DNA of 64,000 bases from Sulfurovum sp. (GTDB lineage Bacteria; Campylobacterota; Campylobacteria; Campylobacterales; Sulfurovaceae), in the NCBI GenBank assembly GCA_027081115.1, contig JALWLD010000012.1, positions 62,001 to 126,000 of the forward strand, given 5' to 3'. Below are positions 1 through 8,658 of the stretch, piece by piece. The notes below the pieces were generated by a model. That model saw nothing but the letters and a program-made list of their open reading frames with translations, was not told the DNA's origin and did not search any database. Each line of letters begins with the position of its first letter. The first letter of the stretch is position 1. A program made the position numbers and the translations under genes.

Positions 1-23
1 ATGCCCATACAAAAAAGTCTCTC

Positions 24-437
24 TTACTTTTTCTTTTTACTGCTGCTCTTTTTAGTGCTCTTTGTTGTTTTTTTAGTACTCTTCTTGCTTGATTTTTTCG
101 TACTTTTGGTACTCTTCTTACTTGACTTTTTTGTACTTTTTGTACTCTTCTTTTTACTACTCTTTTTAGTGCTCTTTTTGGGCTCTTTTTTCATCTTGAC
201 GTCATGCTTAACATTCTTTGCTGTCTCTACACCAATTCCCTCAACCCTTTGAAAGTCTTCAAATGATTTGAATTTTCCTTTTCTACGCTCTTTAATAATA
301 GCATTTGCTTTTTTTTCACCTATTCCATTGATCTCCATAAGTTCTGTTTTTGATGCTGAATTCAATTTACTAAGGCTCATTCCAAACAGTGATGATGTTG
401 CAACAATGAGTAATCCTGCTATGATTTTCTTTAACAT
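24..437 (-). CDS. ComEA-like helix-hairpin-helix protein with Lys/Ser/Thr tail
   Basis: A 137-residue exported protein. Residues 1-20 look like a signal peptide. Residues about 24-75 hold two helix-hairpin-helix motifs of ComEA type (EINGIGEKKANAI and VEGIGVETAKNV), a fold that binds DNA backbone without sequence specificity. From about residue 82 to the end the protein is almost only Lys, Ser and Thr in repeating STKK/SSKK units, like a histone H1 tail. ComEA homologues bind incoming DNA in the periplasm during transformation; that role is inferred here. The gene follows the glycosylation operon but is separated from it by a hairpin and probably has its own promoter. RBS AAAGGAT precedes the ATG. 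Tail length may vary by slippage. Confidence 0.8.
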   Translation of the reverse strand: MLKKIIAGLLIVATSSLFGMSLSKLNSASKTELMEINGIGEKKANAIIKERRKGKFKSFEDFQRVEGIGVETAKNVKHDVKMKKEPKKSTKKSSKKKSTKSTKKSSKKSTKSTKKSSKKSTKKTTKSTKKSSSKKKK

Positions 438-454
438 TTTTTATCCTTTTGAAA

Positions 455-483
455 TTTTATATTATCGCTTTTATAATATAAAA
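455..483 (-). terminator. AT-rich perfect hairpin between pglF-like gene and comEA-like gene
   Basis: Left arm TTTTATATTAT (455-465) and right arm ATAATATAAAA (473-483) are perfectly complementary over 11 bp with a 7-nt loop. It begins about 9 bp past the stop of the pglF-like gene. It could end the glycosylation operon, but being all A/T it may equally be the -10 region of the downstream gene; both readings are inference. Confidence 0.4.
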
Positions 484-491
484 TATTGTAA

Positions 492-2267
492 CTAATCTTT
501 TCTTACAAATTCAGGTACTATCTTCTGTAAAGCTTCTACTTTATTTTCACTTTTTAAGAGACTCTCTATATCATCACTTAAGCTCTCTATATCATACACT
601 GTAGACTTTGCAATAAAAATAGAACTGTATTTTGTCTGCTCTTCACTCTCATCTAAAAATAACTCCTCATAGAGCTTCTCTCCAGGTCGTAAACCGGTAA
701 ATTCTATAGAGACTTCCCTCTCTTTTCCGTAAAGACGTATCATCTGTTTTGCCAGATCAACAATCTTAATAGGCTCACCCATATCTAAAATAAAAAGTTC
801 TCCCCCCTTGGCAATAGCTGCAGTTTGAAGTACCAACTGACAAGCCTCAGGAATCAGCATAAAATAGCGGGTAATCTCAGGATGGGTCACGGTTACAGGA
901 CCACCTGATTCTATTTGCTGTTTAAATTTAGGAATGACTGAACCACTGGATCCAAGCACATTACCAAAACGTACAGAGACTATCTCTGTAGCTTTACTCT
1001 CAATGTTGTTGGCATACAGCTCTGTTACTCTTTTAGTCGCACCCATTACATTTGTTGGACGCACAGCCTTATCTGTAGAGATAATAACCAGCTTGGAAAC
1101 TTCAGAAGCAATGGAGATATCCACAACATTTTTTGTACCAAGCACATTATTGAGCACTGCTGCTTCCTTGTTCTCCTCACAGATAGGAACATGTTTATAG
1201 GCTGCTGCATGTATCACAATATCTGGTCTTAGCTCTGCAAAAAGTCCATCAAGACTTTTACGTTCTGTCACATTTAACAGTTTAAGGGTCGCTTCGGGTA
1301 TCTGCTCTCCAATCTGATAGAGATTGAATTCACTGTTATCAACCAATATTAATGATGAAGCACCAAAGTACTGACACTGTCGGCTTATCTCAGAACCTAT
1401 ACTTCCTCCCGCACCGGTAATAAGAACAGATTTATCTTTAATAAATGTAGAGATCAACTCTATATCCAAATCTTTTGGATGTCTTGCCAACAGATCTTCA
1501 ATAGAAAGATCTTCAAGCTTTTCATGCTCTCCCCCCAAAAGTTTAACCTGTTTGATCTCATAGATACCCAGTGCATTGAGTTGATCAACTAACGCTTTTA
1601 ATGCTTTCTGGGTTAATGTTTCAGTGATGATGGCAGAACGTATACCTTTTTCATCAATAACAGATTTCAACTCTTGAAAATCATACACTTTTACATTGTT
1701 GATGTAAGCATGTGTACTGCTCTCTTTCTGGGTCAGAGAAACAATCGCAATAGGATAATAGTCAATCTCATTTTTAAAAGCACTTTGTATCATTGTTGCG
1801 GTTTTACTGTTTACCCCAACGATCAATGTTGGTTTCACATGGCTACTTCCATGTCCTTCCGTTAAAACCCGTTTACTTGCCCGCAAAGAGCCAATAAAGA
1901 TCAACGATAAAAAGAAGTCTATCACAATGACGGAACGAGGGAAAGGGGTAAAACTTTCACTAAACAACACATAGGCAAGAGTAAAGAGCCCATACGCAAA
2001 GAGATGTGCCTTAATAATATTTTTTGCATCAGCAAAGGAGAAAAATCGCCAGATCACAGCGTAACTTCGAAACAGATACAAAGAGAGTATTTTAAAGAGC
2101 GTTAAAATACCAAAAACCAATCCAAAAGAGCTAAAAAAACGTGCCTCTATGTGAAAATTGAAACGCAGTTCATACGCCAGGTAAAGGGTAATAAGAGAAA
2201 GCAGTATATCCGAAAGCATAAAAAAGAGGGCTCTTTTAAACGATGTAGGGCGCAACCACTCTTTCAT
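492..2267 (-). CDS. pglF: UDP-N-acetylglucosamine 4,6-dehydratase, PglF family (membrane form)
   Basis: 591 residues, the same size as Campylobacter PglF. Four hydrophobic segments in the first 120 residues anchor it in the inner membrane. A nucleotide-binding domain follows, then the extended SDR dehydratase domain with TGAGGSIGSE for NAD binding (about residues 283-292), STDKAV, and NVMGATKR, where Met replaces the usual catalytic Tyr of SDR enzymes, as is typical of the PglF/FlaA1 group. It converts UDP-GlcNAc to the 4-keto-6-deoxy sugar, first step to UDP-diNAc-bacillosamine. Its ATG overlaps the stop of the aminotransferase gene (ATGA), so the two are translationally coupled. It is the last gene of the 13-gene operon. 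Confidence 0.93.
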   Translation of the reverse strand: MKEWLRPTSFKRALFFMLSDILLSLITLYLAYELRFNFHIEARFFSSFGLVFGILTLFKILSLYLFRSYAVIWRFFSFADAKNIIKAHLFAYGLFTLAYVLFSESFTPFPRSVIVIDFFLSLIFIGSLRASKRVLTEGHGSSHVKPTLIVGVNSKTATMIQSAFKNEIDYYPIAIVSLTQKESSTHAYINNVKVYDFQELKSVIDEKGIRSAIITETLTQKALKALVDQLNALGIYEIKQVKLLGGEHEKLEDLSIEDLLARHPKDLDIELISTFIKDKSVLITGAGGSIGSEISRQCQYFGASSLILVDNSEFNLYQIGEQIPEATLKLLNVTERKSLDGLFAELRPDIVIHAAAYKHVPICEENKEAAVLNNVLGTKNVVDISIASEVSKLVIISTDKAVRPTNVMGATKRVTELYANNIESKATEIVSVRFGNVLGSSGSVIPKFKQQIESGGPVTVTHPEITRYFMLIPEACQLVLQTAAIAKGGELFILDMGEPIKIVDLAKQMIRLYGKEREVSIEFTGLRPGEKLYEELFLDESEEQTKYSSIFIAKSTVYDIESLSDDIESLLKSENKVEALQKIVPEFVRKD

Positions 2268-3364
2268 TGTAACACCTTCTTAATCACACTGCACACTCGA
2301 ACTACCTCTTCATCATGCAAAGAAGAACCACTGGGGAGACATAAACCTTTTTTAAAAAGTTGTGCAGAAGTACCATCTTCAACAATCAATGCATTTTTAA
2401 ACAGAGGTTGGAGGTGCATAGGTTTCCAAAGCGGTCTGCTTTCAATATTTTCTCCTTCCAGTGCATCAAGAACTCGTTGTGGATCTGTATGGTCAAAGGT
2501 AAGTGTCGTTAGCCACCTGTTGCCTTGACTGTCTGTAACTTCTGGCATGAAGTTAATTTCATCAATACCTTCAAGCTCTTTTTGGTACAGAGCAAAGATC
2601 TCTCTTCGTCTATTCACTCTTGCTTCTAAAACTTCCATTTGGGCCACGCCAATAGCCGCAAGTACATTGGACATTCTATAGTTATAGCCAAACTCTTTAT
2701 GTTCATAATGCAAAAAGTCTTCTTTTGCCTGAGTAGAGAGGAATTTTGCTTTTTCAATCCATGATGCATTGTCAGATACCAACATACCTCCCCCCGAAGT
2801 GCTGAGTATCTTATTGCCGTTAAAAGAGTAGACTCCTATGTCTCCAAAGGTGCCACTCTGCTTCCCATGGTATGTTGCCCCCAGTGATTCTGCAGCATCT
2901 TCTATAAGGAAAATTCCCTCCAAATGACAAATATGACGAATTTCATCAAGCTTGCACAATTGACCGTAGAGATGCGTGATGATCAGGGCTTTAGGCTTTT
3001 TGGGTGCCGATAGAATAGCTTTTTGTAACAATTCAGGTGAAATATTCCAACTCTCGTCTGAGTCTACAAACAGAGGATGTGCATTTTGATATAAAATAGC
3101 TGATACAGACCCTATAAAGGTAAAACTGGATGCCAGCACATAATCTCCCTCGCCTACACCTAAAACCCTTAGTGCCAAATGTAGTCCAGCCGTTGCAGAA
3201 GAAAGAGCCAAGGCATGGGAGCTCCCGGTATACGCTTTGATGTCCTCTTCAAACTTTGTTACAAATGTACCAATTGGCGCAATATAGTTACTCTTAAACA
3301 CTTCTGCAATATACTGCTGCTCTTTACCACTCATATGAGGAGGAGAGAGAAAAATTCTATCCAT
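2264..3364 (-). CDS. pglE: PLP-dependent 4-keto-6-deoxy-GlcNAc aminotransferase, PglE-like
   Basis: 366 residues of the DegT/DnrJ/EryC1 sugar aminotransferase family. The PLP Schiff-base lysine is in SFNGNKILSTSGGG (about residue 185), and the PLP phosphate-binding region is SSATAGLHLALR near residue 55. It should transfer an amino group from glutamate to the C4 ketone made by the PglF-like enzyme. The acetyltransferase that normally follows (PglD) is not obvious here; either of the two hexapeptide acyltransferases in the operon or a distant gene could do that step. Start ATG at 3364 is preceded by AGGA at good spacing. Confidence 0.9.
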   Translation of the reverse strand: MDRIFLSPPHMSGKEQQYIAEVFKSNYIAPIGTFVTKFEEDIKAYTGSSHALALSSATAGLHLALRVLGVGEGDYVLASSFTFIGSVSAILYQNAHPLFVDSDESWNISPELLQKAILSAPKKPKALIITHLYGQLCKLDEIRHICHLEGIFLIEDAAESLGATYHGKQSGTFGDIGVYSFNGNKILSTSGGGMLVSDNASWIEKAKFLSTQAKEDFLHYEHKEFGYNYRMSNVLAAIGVAQMEVLEARVNRRREIFALYQKELEGIDEINFMPEVTDSQGNRWLTTLTFDHTDPQRVLDALEGENIESRPLWKPMHLQPLFKNALIVEDGTSAQLFKKGLCLPSGSSLHDEEVVRVCSVIKKVLQ

Positions 3365-3368
3365 AGAT

Positions 3369-3968
3369 TTATCCTGTGATTGTTCTGATGATATATATTA
3401 TATCTTTTTTTAAAGACCATGATTTTAGATAATCCAAATTTATCTTTACCTTATCGGGCCAGATAACCTCACGATTATAATTTTCCGAATTTTCCTGCTC
3501 TGCCAACAGTTTCTCTTCCTCTTTATATTTTAATGAAGCAGGACCGGTAATGCCTGGACGAAGCGAGAGGATATAACGATCTTCCCCCTCTAGCTTATCT
3601 GCAAATCCGGGAACATCTGGGCGAGGCCCTACAAAACTCATTGAACCGAACAAAACATTAAAAAGCTGGGGAAGTTCATCTATCTTGAACTTACGAAAAA
3701 ATGCACCACTTTTCGTAATACGTTTATCATGGCTTGTTGTTACTGTTGTATCTACCCCATCAAGGGCTCTCATCGTTTTTATTTTATAGAGAGTAAAAGG
3801 TTTTCCCTCTCTGCCAATACGCTTTTGTCTAAAAAGTCCATGACTTCTTGTCTCTACTGTAGCAACAATCCAGGCAAGCAAGATAACCCACCAACTCAAA
3901 GCAATAGCGAACAAAGCCACAACGATATCAAAAGTTCTTTTGAATAGGCGTTCTGTTCTACTTAACAT
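3369..3968 (-). CDS. pglC: Initiating phosphoglycosyl transferase, PglC-like
   Basis: 199 residues, the size of the minimal monotopic phosphoglycosyl transferase. A hydrophobic re-entrant helix lies at residues 12-33. The family core is visible as FRQKRIG, KIKTMR, KIDELPQLFNVL and SFVGPRP. It moves phospho-diNAcBac (or phospho-HexNAc) from the UDP sugar to undecaprenyl phosphate at the cytoplasmic face of the inner membrane, so it sets the first sugar of the glycan. It starts directly after the PglB stop codon (TAG then ATG) and lies 4 bases before the aminotransferase. Confidence 0.92.
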   Translation of the reverse strand: MLSRTERLFKRTFDIVVALFAIALSWWVILLAWIVATVETRSHGLFRQKRIGREGKPFTLYKIKTMRALDGVDTTVTTSHDKRITKSGAFFRKFKIDELPQLFNVLFGSMSFVGPRPDVPGFADKLEGEDRYILSLRPGITGPASLKYKEEEKLLAEQENSENYNREVIWPDKVKINLDYLKSWSLKKDIIYIIRTITG

Positions 3969-6080
3969 CTATTTTTTTAATTTGTAAATTTTACTGTATG
4001 GTGATGAAACAACCAGTTCAAAGAGGTTTTTATCATATTTTCCAAGCATGAACATCTGCACATACATAGAATTAAAGGTTTCTATATCCATCACAATAAA
4101 CTGACCATAACTTTTCAAATACAGAACAATCAACCCGCCTTCTGCATGGTAAAATTGTGATTGCAATTTGGTATTCCCTGCTTTATCTAACGTTGCCACA
4201 ATGAAGTATTTTGCAGGAATCTTCTGTTGCCCCATGGAGATCATACCTTTTTTTGCATCAAAGACAATCCCGTTTGCAAAACTCAATACCCCATCTTTGT
4301 TATTTGTAACAGAAGTAGGATAAAAAGTGATTCTTCTCTCTGCTTTACCTGTAGTGAGATCAAGATTCCCAAATACAGCTACTGTAGGAAAAATATTGAG
4401 CATCCGATAGGGGAGATATAGGTAAATGTCTCGTGTCTTTTTTGGTAGGACATAACTGCCATTTTCCAATTCTCCTAAAAAGATATTAGGGTCAACTTGA
4501 TCTTCTTTACCATTTTTAAACAAGGTGTTGGCCACAATAGAGTAGTTGGAGTCTACATAGGTCTCCACTGCCAAACGACTCAAATTTGCTGCTAGTTCAG
4601 GAGAGGTGGTCTGCATAATTTTAGAGATGATAAAATTATCATTGTTATGCTTTCCTCCATCAATGAGAGTAGAAGTATCAGAATAGTACCAGACAGGATA
4701 ACCATAATCCCACCACGACAAAGTATAATCCTTGCCACTTGCTATTTTATTGAGTTTATCAAGATCCTGCACCTCTGCCTTGTTTAGTACTGTTGGTACT
4801 CTATAGCCAATAATATGCATAATGTTGGGGTATATCATCGCCGCAGTTGCCAATACGACAAAAGCATACTTTATTTTTTGATCTTTAAAAAGATCTCCCA
4901 AAACAAAAAAGAGATACACTACAGACATCGCTGCAATCGGTACTGCATATACTGTAAATCGAAGTCCACCAAACAAGGCAAACATACCTATGCCTACCAG
5001 AGGTAATGCCAAAATAAATGCACGGTGCTTAAGGACCAATACAATATATCCGATCAGCGAGAGTACGACCCCTACCTGTGAACCGGATATACGGTTAGCA
5101 AACGTACTAAAAGGGATTTGTCCTGCCTCTCTTACTGTTTGAACCACAGAGTAAAAATGCAAACCACTCTCTTTTGTTCCCGTCGAAATATAATTTCCAA
5201 TTTTTCCAAGTACCAAATGAATTACATTACCAAAAAAGAGGAACAGCACAAACAGTACTCCGGCAATGATCATCGACTTTTTCTGGTCCAATGTTGATCT
5301 TTCCAGTATTATATAGAGGAAAATGAGAAGAAAGATCTTCGCAATATAGGAGTATGGGGACGCAAATTGAAAGGGAAGAAGAGAGACAAAGACCAGAATT
5401 AAAGAGAGATAGGTGGTACTGTCTTGACGATGGTAAAACACCATATAAAGGGCATACATGATCCCCATCGCATAGACAATGGAGAGTCCCGCATCATATA
5501 GAAATGGATAAATGGCTATAGCAACCGCTGCATACAACGCAGAACGCAGATTGAAATCCATGGTACTTTTCATGAGGAAGAACAGAATGATCATCGGCGC
5601 CATAGCAGAGAACATATCCGTATCATAGTATCCTGTCATCGTACGGTTATAATAACTCCAAGCAATAGAACCAAGCAATGCCGCGAAAAATCCCCAGAGT
5701 GATTCACCATATAGTCTTGCTATTAAAATAATCGGAATAACAACCAGTGAAGAGATAACCGCAGGCATATAGAGGATAATCGTCTCTAAAGAAAAAGGTG
5801 TGATCTTTGCCAATACAGTTGTGAAAAATATAACACCATAATCCCACATACCGAAAACTCTTGGGTTCTCAGCATGCAATCCAAAAAGCTCTTTTTGTGC
5901 TCCAGAGGCAAAGAAGTACCCATCATTGGTGTTGATCATCAACTCTCCATTCCAGAAAAAATCAGCATTATCTTGAAATTGGTAGACCCAGATCATACGG
6001 ATGGCAAAAGAGAATATGTAGGCCATAAGCATAAGGCCCAACATCTGTTTTGAGGTTACTTGATTGATAGTTTGATTCAC
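3969..6080 (-). CDS. pglB: Oligosaccharyltransferase PglB (STT3 family)
   Basis: 703 residues with about 13 membrane helices in the first 430 residues and a soluble periplasmic C-terminal domain. The signature WWDYGY is at residues 456-461, nearly the same position as in Campylobacter jejuni PglB. TNDGYFF (near 51-57) and GYYDTDMF (near 150) carry the catalytic acidic residues. It transfers the assembled glycan from undecaprenyl diphosphate to Asn in D/E-X-N-X-S/T sequons of periplasmic proteins. The protein has such a sequon itself (DSNYS, Asn512), so self-glycosylation is possible. The start is GTG, overlapping the stop of the GT2 gene as GTGA, with AAAGG upstream. Confidence 0.97.
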   Translation of the reverse strand: MNQTINQVTSKQMLGLMLMAYIFSFAIRMIWVYQFQDNADFFWNGELMINTNDGYFFASGAQKELFGLHAENPRVFGMWDYGVIFFTTVLAKITPFSLETIILYMPAVISSLVVIPIILIARLYGESLWGFFAALLGSIAWSYYNRTMTGYYDTDMFSAMAPMIILFFLMKSTMDFNLRSALYAAVAIAIYPFLYDAGLSIVYAMGIMYALYMVFYHRQDSTTYLSLILVFVSLLPFQFASPYSYIAKIFLLIFLYIILERSTLDQKKSMIIAGVLFVLFLFFGNVIHLVLGKIGNYISTGTKESGLHFYSVVQTVREAGQIPFSTFANRISGSQVGVVLSLIGYIVLVLKHRAFILALPLVGIGMFALFGGLRFTVYAVPIAAMSVVYLFFVLGDLFKDQKIKYAFVVLATAAMIYPNIMHIIGYRVPTVLNKAEVQDLDKLNKIASGKDYTLSWWDYGYPVWYYSDTSTLIDGGKHNNDNFIISKIMQTTSPELAANLSRLAVETYVDSNYSIVANTLFKNGKEDQVDPNIFLGELENGSYVLPKKTRDIYLYLPYRMLNIFPTVAVFGNLDLTTGKAERRITFYPTSVTNNKDGVLSFANGIVFDAKKGMISMGQQKIPAKYFIVATLDKAGNTKLQSQFYHAEGGLIVLYLKSYGQFIVMDIETFNSMYVQMFMLGKYDKNLFELVVSSPYSKIYKLKK

Positions 6081-7081
6081 TTTTTACCTTTTATATATGT
6101 CATTATACTGCTAAAAATACCCATAAGCGATCCCCACCCATATGAGACATGCAGCGTCAAAAAGCTCATAACAAGGTAAGGAATTGTGTTAGTCCCATTT
6201 TTCATCTTTATACTTATGATTATAACAAAAGAGAGATAACTTACCAATGAGAATATACTGATCCAAAGAAGCTTGGAACAGCATAGAGAAAAAAGAAGAG
6301 GAAGAAGCCAAGAGAGGAGAAACAAAAGAGGGATAAAATGTCTTAGACTGAGAGATCTTACCCTCTTTGTATAATAGGCAGTCAAAATGTTCCAAAAACC
6401 ATTGGCATAACTGTTTTTAGCCAGATCTAAAAAATTTTCACGTGCATAGTATGTAGCACTAACATCGGGTATCACATATATTTTTCCACCACCATTGACA
6501 ATACGTTTGTTAAATTCTATATCCTGATTTCTGATTAGTCGTTCATCAAAAAGGCCATACGTTTCAAAAGTGCTTTTTTTATAACAACCAAAAGCGACGG
6601 TATCTACTTCTTTTATCTCTTTTGAACCTGTTCTAAAGTAAGCATCTCCCACACCAAACTTATGTGTTAATACATCTTTTATAGCATCTGATTTGTTATT
6701 TTTATTTTTTACATCTGTCACAAGTAAGGGTCCTACACAATCTGCATCTAGTATCTCTATTGCTTCTACCAGTTTTGTAAAAAATTGATCTTCATACTTT
6801 GCATGTGCAGAAAGTATGAAAATATACTCTCCATCCGAAGCTTTTATACCCAAATTCATACTTATTGGTGTATATTTTTCAGGATTCTTCAAGAGACGAA
6901 TAAAAGGATATTGTTCCATATTCTCTCGAATAATATTTTCTGTCGAATCAGAACTTCCCCCATCCACAAAAATGACTTCTGCTTGCCCCTGGTCCATACC
7001 CGATATTAAAATAGACTCTATACAACTTTTTATATACTTTTCTTCATTCAGGCAGGGGATGACAATCGATATCTTACTCAC
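6077..7081 (-). CDS. Family 2 glycosyltransferase with C-terminal membrane helices
   Basis: 334 residues. The N-terminal GT-A fold begins SIVIPCLNEEKYI; VIFVDGGSSDST is the nucleotide-sugar site and a DIEFNKR segment near residue 190 resembles the acceptor-side acidic motif. Residues about 240-325 contain two or three hydrophobic helices, so it is anchored in the inner membrane. It probably adds a sugar to the lipid-linked oligosaccharide; which sugar cannot be told. The start is a GTG at 7081, preceded by AAAGGAG, overlapping the upstream acetyltransferase by 8 bases. Confidence 0.88.
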   Translation of the reverse strand: MSKISIVIPCLNEEKYIKSCIESILISGMDQGQAEVIFVDGGSSDSTENIIRENMEQYPFIRLLKNPEKYTPISMNLGIKASDGEYIFILSAHAKYEDQFFTKLVEAIEILDADCVGPLLVTDVKNKNNKSDAIKDVLTHKFGVGDAYFRTGSKEIKEVDTVAFGCYKKSTFETYGLFDERLIRNQDIEFNKRIVNGGGKIYVIPDVSATYYARENFLDLAKNSYANGFWNILTAYYTKRVRSLSLRHFIPLLFLLSWLLPLLFSLCCSKLLWISIFSLVSYLSFVIIISIKMKNGTNTIPYLVMSFLTLHVSYGWGSLMGIFSSIMTYIKGKK

Positions 7082-7568
7082 TACTCTCCTTTATCACTAT
7101 GGGAATACCTGCAGCGACTTTTCCATCTGGTATATTTTTATTGACAAGACTACCTGCACCTACTACACTTCTCTCTCCAATTGTGATCCCCTCTTTACCC
7201 GAGATCACATTGCAGCGCATACCAAGATAGGCGCCTTTTTTAATATGAATCACAGTATGCCTCTGCCCTTTACCATGACAAGCAAAATAACATCCGTAAG
7301 AGATGGTTACATCTTCTTCAATATGCATCATCTCCATAGCCATATCATCCAGATAACATTTCATACCTATAAAGACATTTTTCCCTATATTAAACCCAAT
7401 CATACGATACAAAGAAACACGTAAGTTTGTAAAAGGTACATTGGGGATGACCACAACATTCAAATATTTTCGTAGAGGTTTCCAAAGTATCATGAATAAC
7501 GAATACTTTGCATAATAGGGTGCTTCTTTTCTCAATACTTTCTCATAAAACTTTTCAACTAAGTACAT
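7074..7568 (-). CDS. Hexapeptide-repeat acetyltransferase (WbbJ/maltose acetyltransferase-like)
   Basis: 164 residues from the chosen ATG at 7568, which has GAGG nine bases upstream; an ATG at 7601 would overlap the preceding gene more. The hexapeptide repeats (IGKNVFIGMKC, IKKGAYLGMRCNV, IGERSVVGAGSLV) form a left-handed beta helix, and FACHGKGQRH supplies the catalytic His. The C-terminal GKVAAGIPIVI matches acetyl-CoA O-acetyltransferases of the serine acetyltransferase group. It probably O-acetylates a glycan sugar, or may replace PglD, although it lacks the N-terminal Rossmann domain of PglD. Confidence 0.85.
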   Translation of the reverse strand: MYLVEKFYEKVLRKEAPYYAKYSLFMILWKPLRKYLNVVVIPNVPFTNLRVSLYRMIGFNIGKNVFIGMKCYLDDMAMEMMHIEEDVTISYGCYFACHGKGQRHTVIHIKKGAYLGMRCNVISGKEGITIGERSVVGAGSLVNKNIPDGKVAAGIPIVIKESSE

Positions 7569-8658
7569 TTTTATAGACCTCAAACAATTTTGCTTCTTCA
7601 TTTTCCCAATTATACTTCTCTTTTATAGCATTTTTGCCATGTTCTCCCATCTCTTTTGCCAATTGTAAGTCACAGATCACTGTCTGTATTGCTTCTTTGA
7701 TGGCACTTACATCAAGAGGATCTACACATAACCCACTTCCATTTTGCATGACAAAACTCTGGTACAAAGGAAAGTCAGAAGCAATAACGGTTAAACCTGC
7801 TCCCATATATTCAAACATTTTAACAGGATAAGCTTCTATATAACTAGGGGTGGGGTGGAGCGTGACAAGTCCCGCCATAGACTCAGACAAAATCTTTTTT
7901 ATCCCCTCCCTATCAACAAATCCTCTAAAATCTACCTTTCCCCAGCCTCTAAGTGCCTTTATCTCTTCTTCAAATGCCTCATCATGAAATTTGCCTGCAA
8001 CAATCAACTTCAGATCCAAATCTTCAACAGCTTGTACTATTTCTCTAATACCCCGTGTGTCATAAAGCAATCCTATATAACAAATGGCATGGGTACTATA
8101 GGTAGGGTTAATCTCTATAAGCTCATCCAAAATAGGAAAATTATTAATATCGATAGCTTGTAGATTATGAGAGAGAAATTTATCCCTTATCATTGGAGTC
8201 GCACCTACTATATAATCATACTTACGAAGTAGAAATCTTTCACCATATCCAATCAGCTTTGAAAGAGGTACTTTTACAAAATAATTCAAATAATGTTTTG
8301 CCATCACCTGTTTAGGTAAATCTTCATGCGCATCAAAGATGATTTTTTTACCCATCTTTTTTAATTTTAATCCTATGGGCATCAACTCAGGGTCATGCAG
8401 ATGATAGATGTCACTATCTAATTCTATCGCCTTTTGCAAAACCTTTTTTGTTGTTTTGAAAATACGATTTATTCTCCCCTCTATTTGACCTACATCATAG
8501 ATTTTGACACCATCTTTTACCTCATCTCCCAATCCATCAGCCACCACTAAACTTACTTCATAATCATTGATTTTAGTAAGAGAGCAACACTCTTTGATGA
8601 ATATTCTTGTATCGTATCTTGGGTGGGCCGAAGTGAGGTGAGTGATTTTAGTTTTCAT
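7555..8658 (-). CDS. GT4-like glycosyltransferase (GT-B fold)
   Basis: About 367 residues. The N-terminal domain begins ITHLTSAHPRYDTRIF, a pattern common in glycosyltransferases of capsule and O-antigen loci, and YHLHDPELMPIG follows near residue 90. The C-terminal donor-binding domain carries EAYPVKMFEYMGAGLTVIAS, whose E-x7-E pattern is typical of family 4. It should add a sugar to the growing undecaprenyl-linked glycan in the cytoplasm. I chose ATG 8658; a TTG at 8667 with AAAGG just upstream is an alternative. It overlaps the gene before it by 11 bases and the gene after it by 14. Confidence 0.88.
   Translation of the reverse strand: MKTKITHLTSAHPRYDTRIFIKECCSLTKINDYEVSLVVADGLGDEVKDGVKIYDVGQIEGRINRIFKTTKKVLQKAIELDSDIYHLHDPELMPIGLKLKKMGKKIIFDAHEDLPKQVMAKHYLNYFVKVPLSKLIGYGERFLLRKYDYIVGATPMIRDKFLSHNLQAIDINNFPILDELIEINPTYSTHAICYIGLLYDTRGIREIVQAVEDLDLKLIVAGKFHDEAFEEEIKALRGWGKVDFRGFVDREGIKKILSESMAGLVTLHPTPSYIEAYPVKMFEYMGAGLTVIASDFPLYQSFVMQNGSGLCVDPLDVSAIKEAIQTVICDLQLAKEMGEHGKNAIKEKYNWENEEAKLFEVYKNVLS

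Noticed and set aside
1-252. Phe/Leu/Val-rich open frame on the plus strand
   Set aside because: It is the antisense reading of the Lys/Ser/Thr tail of the ComEA-like gene; low complexity and no RBS.
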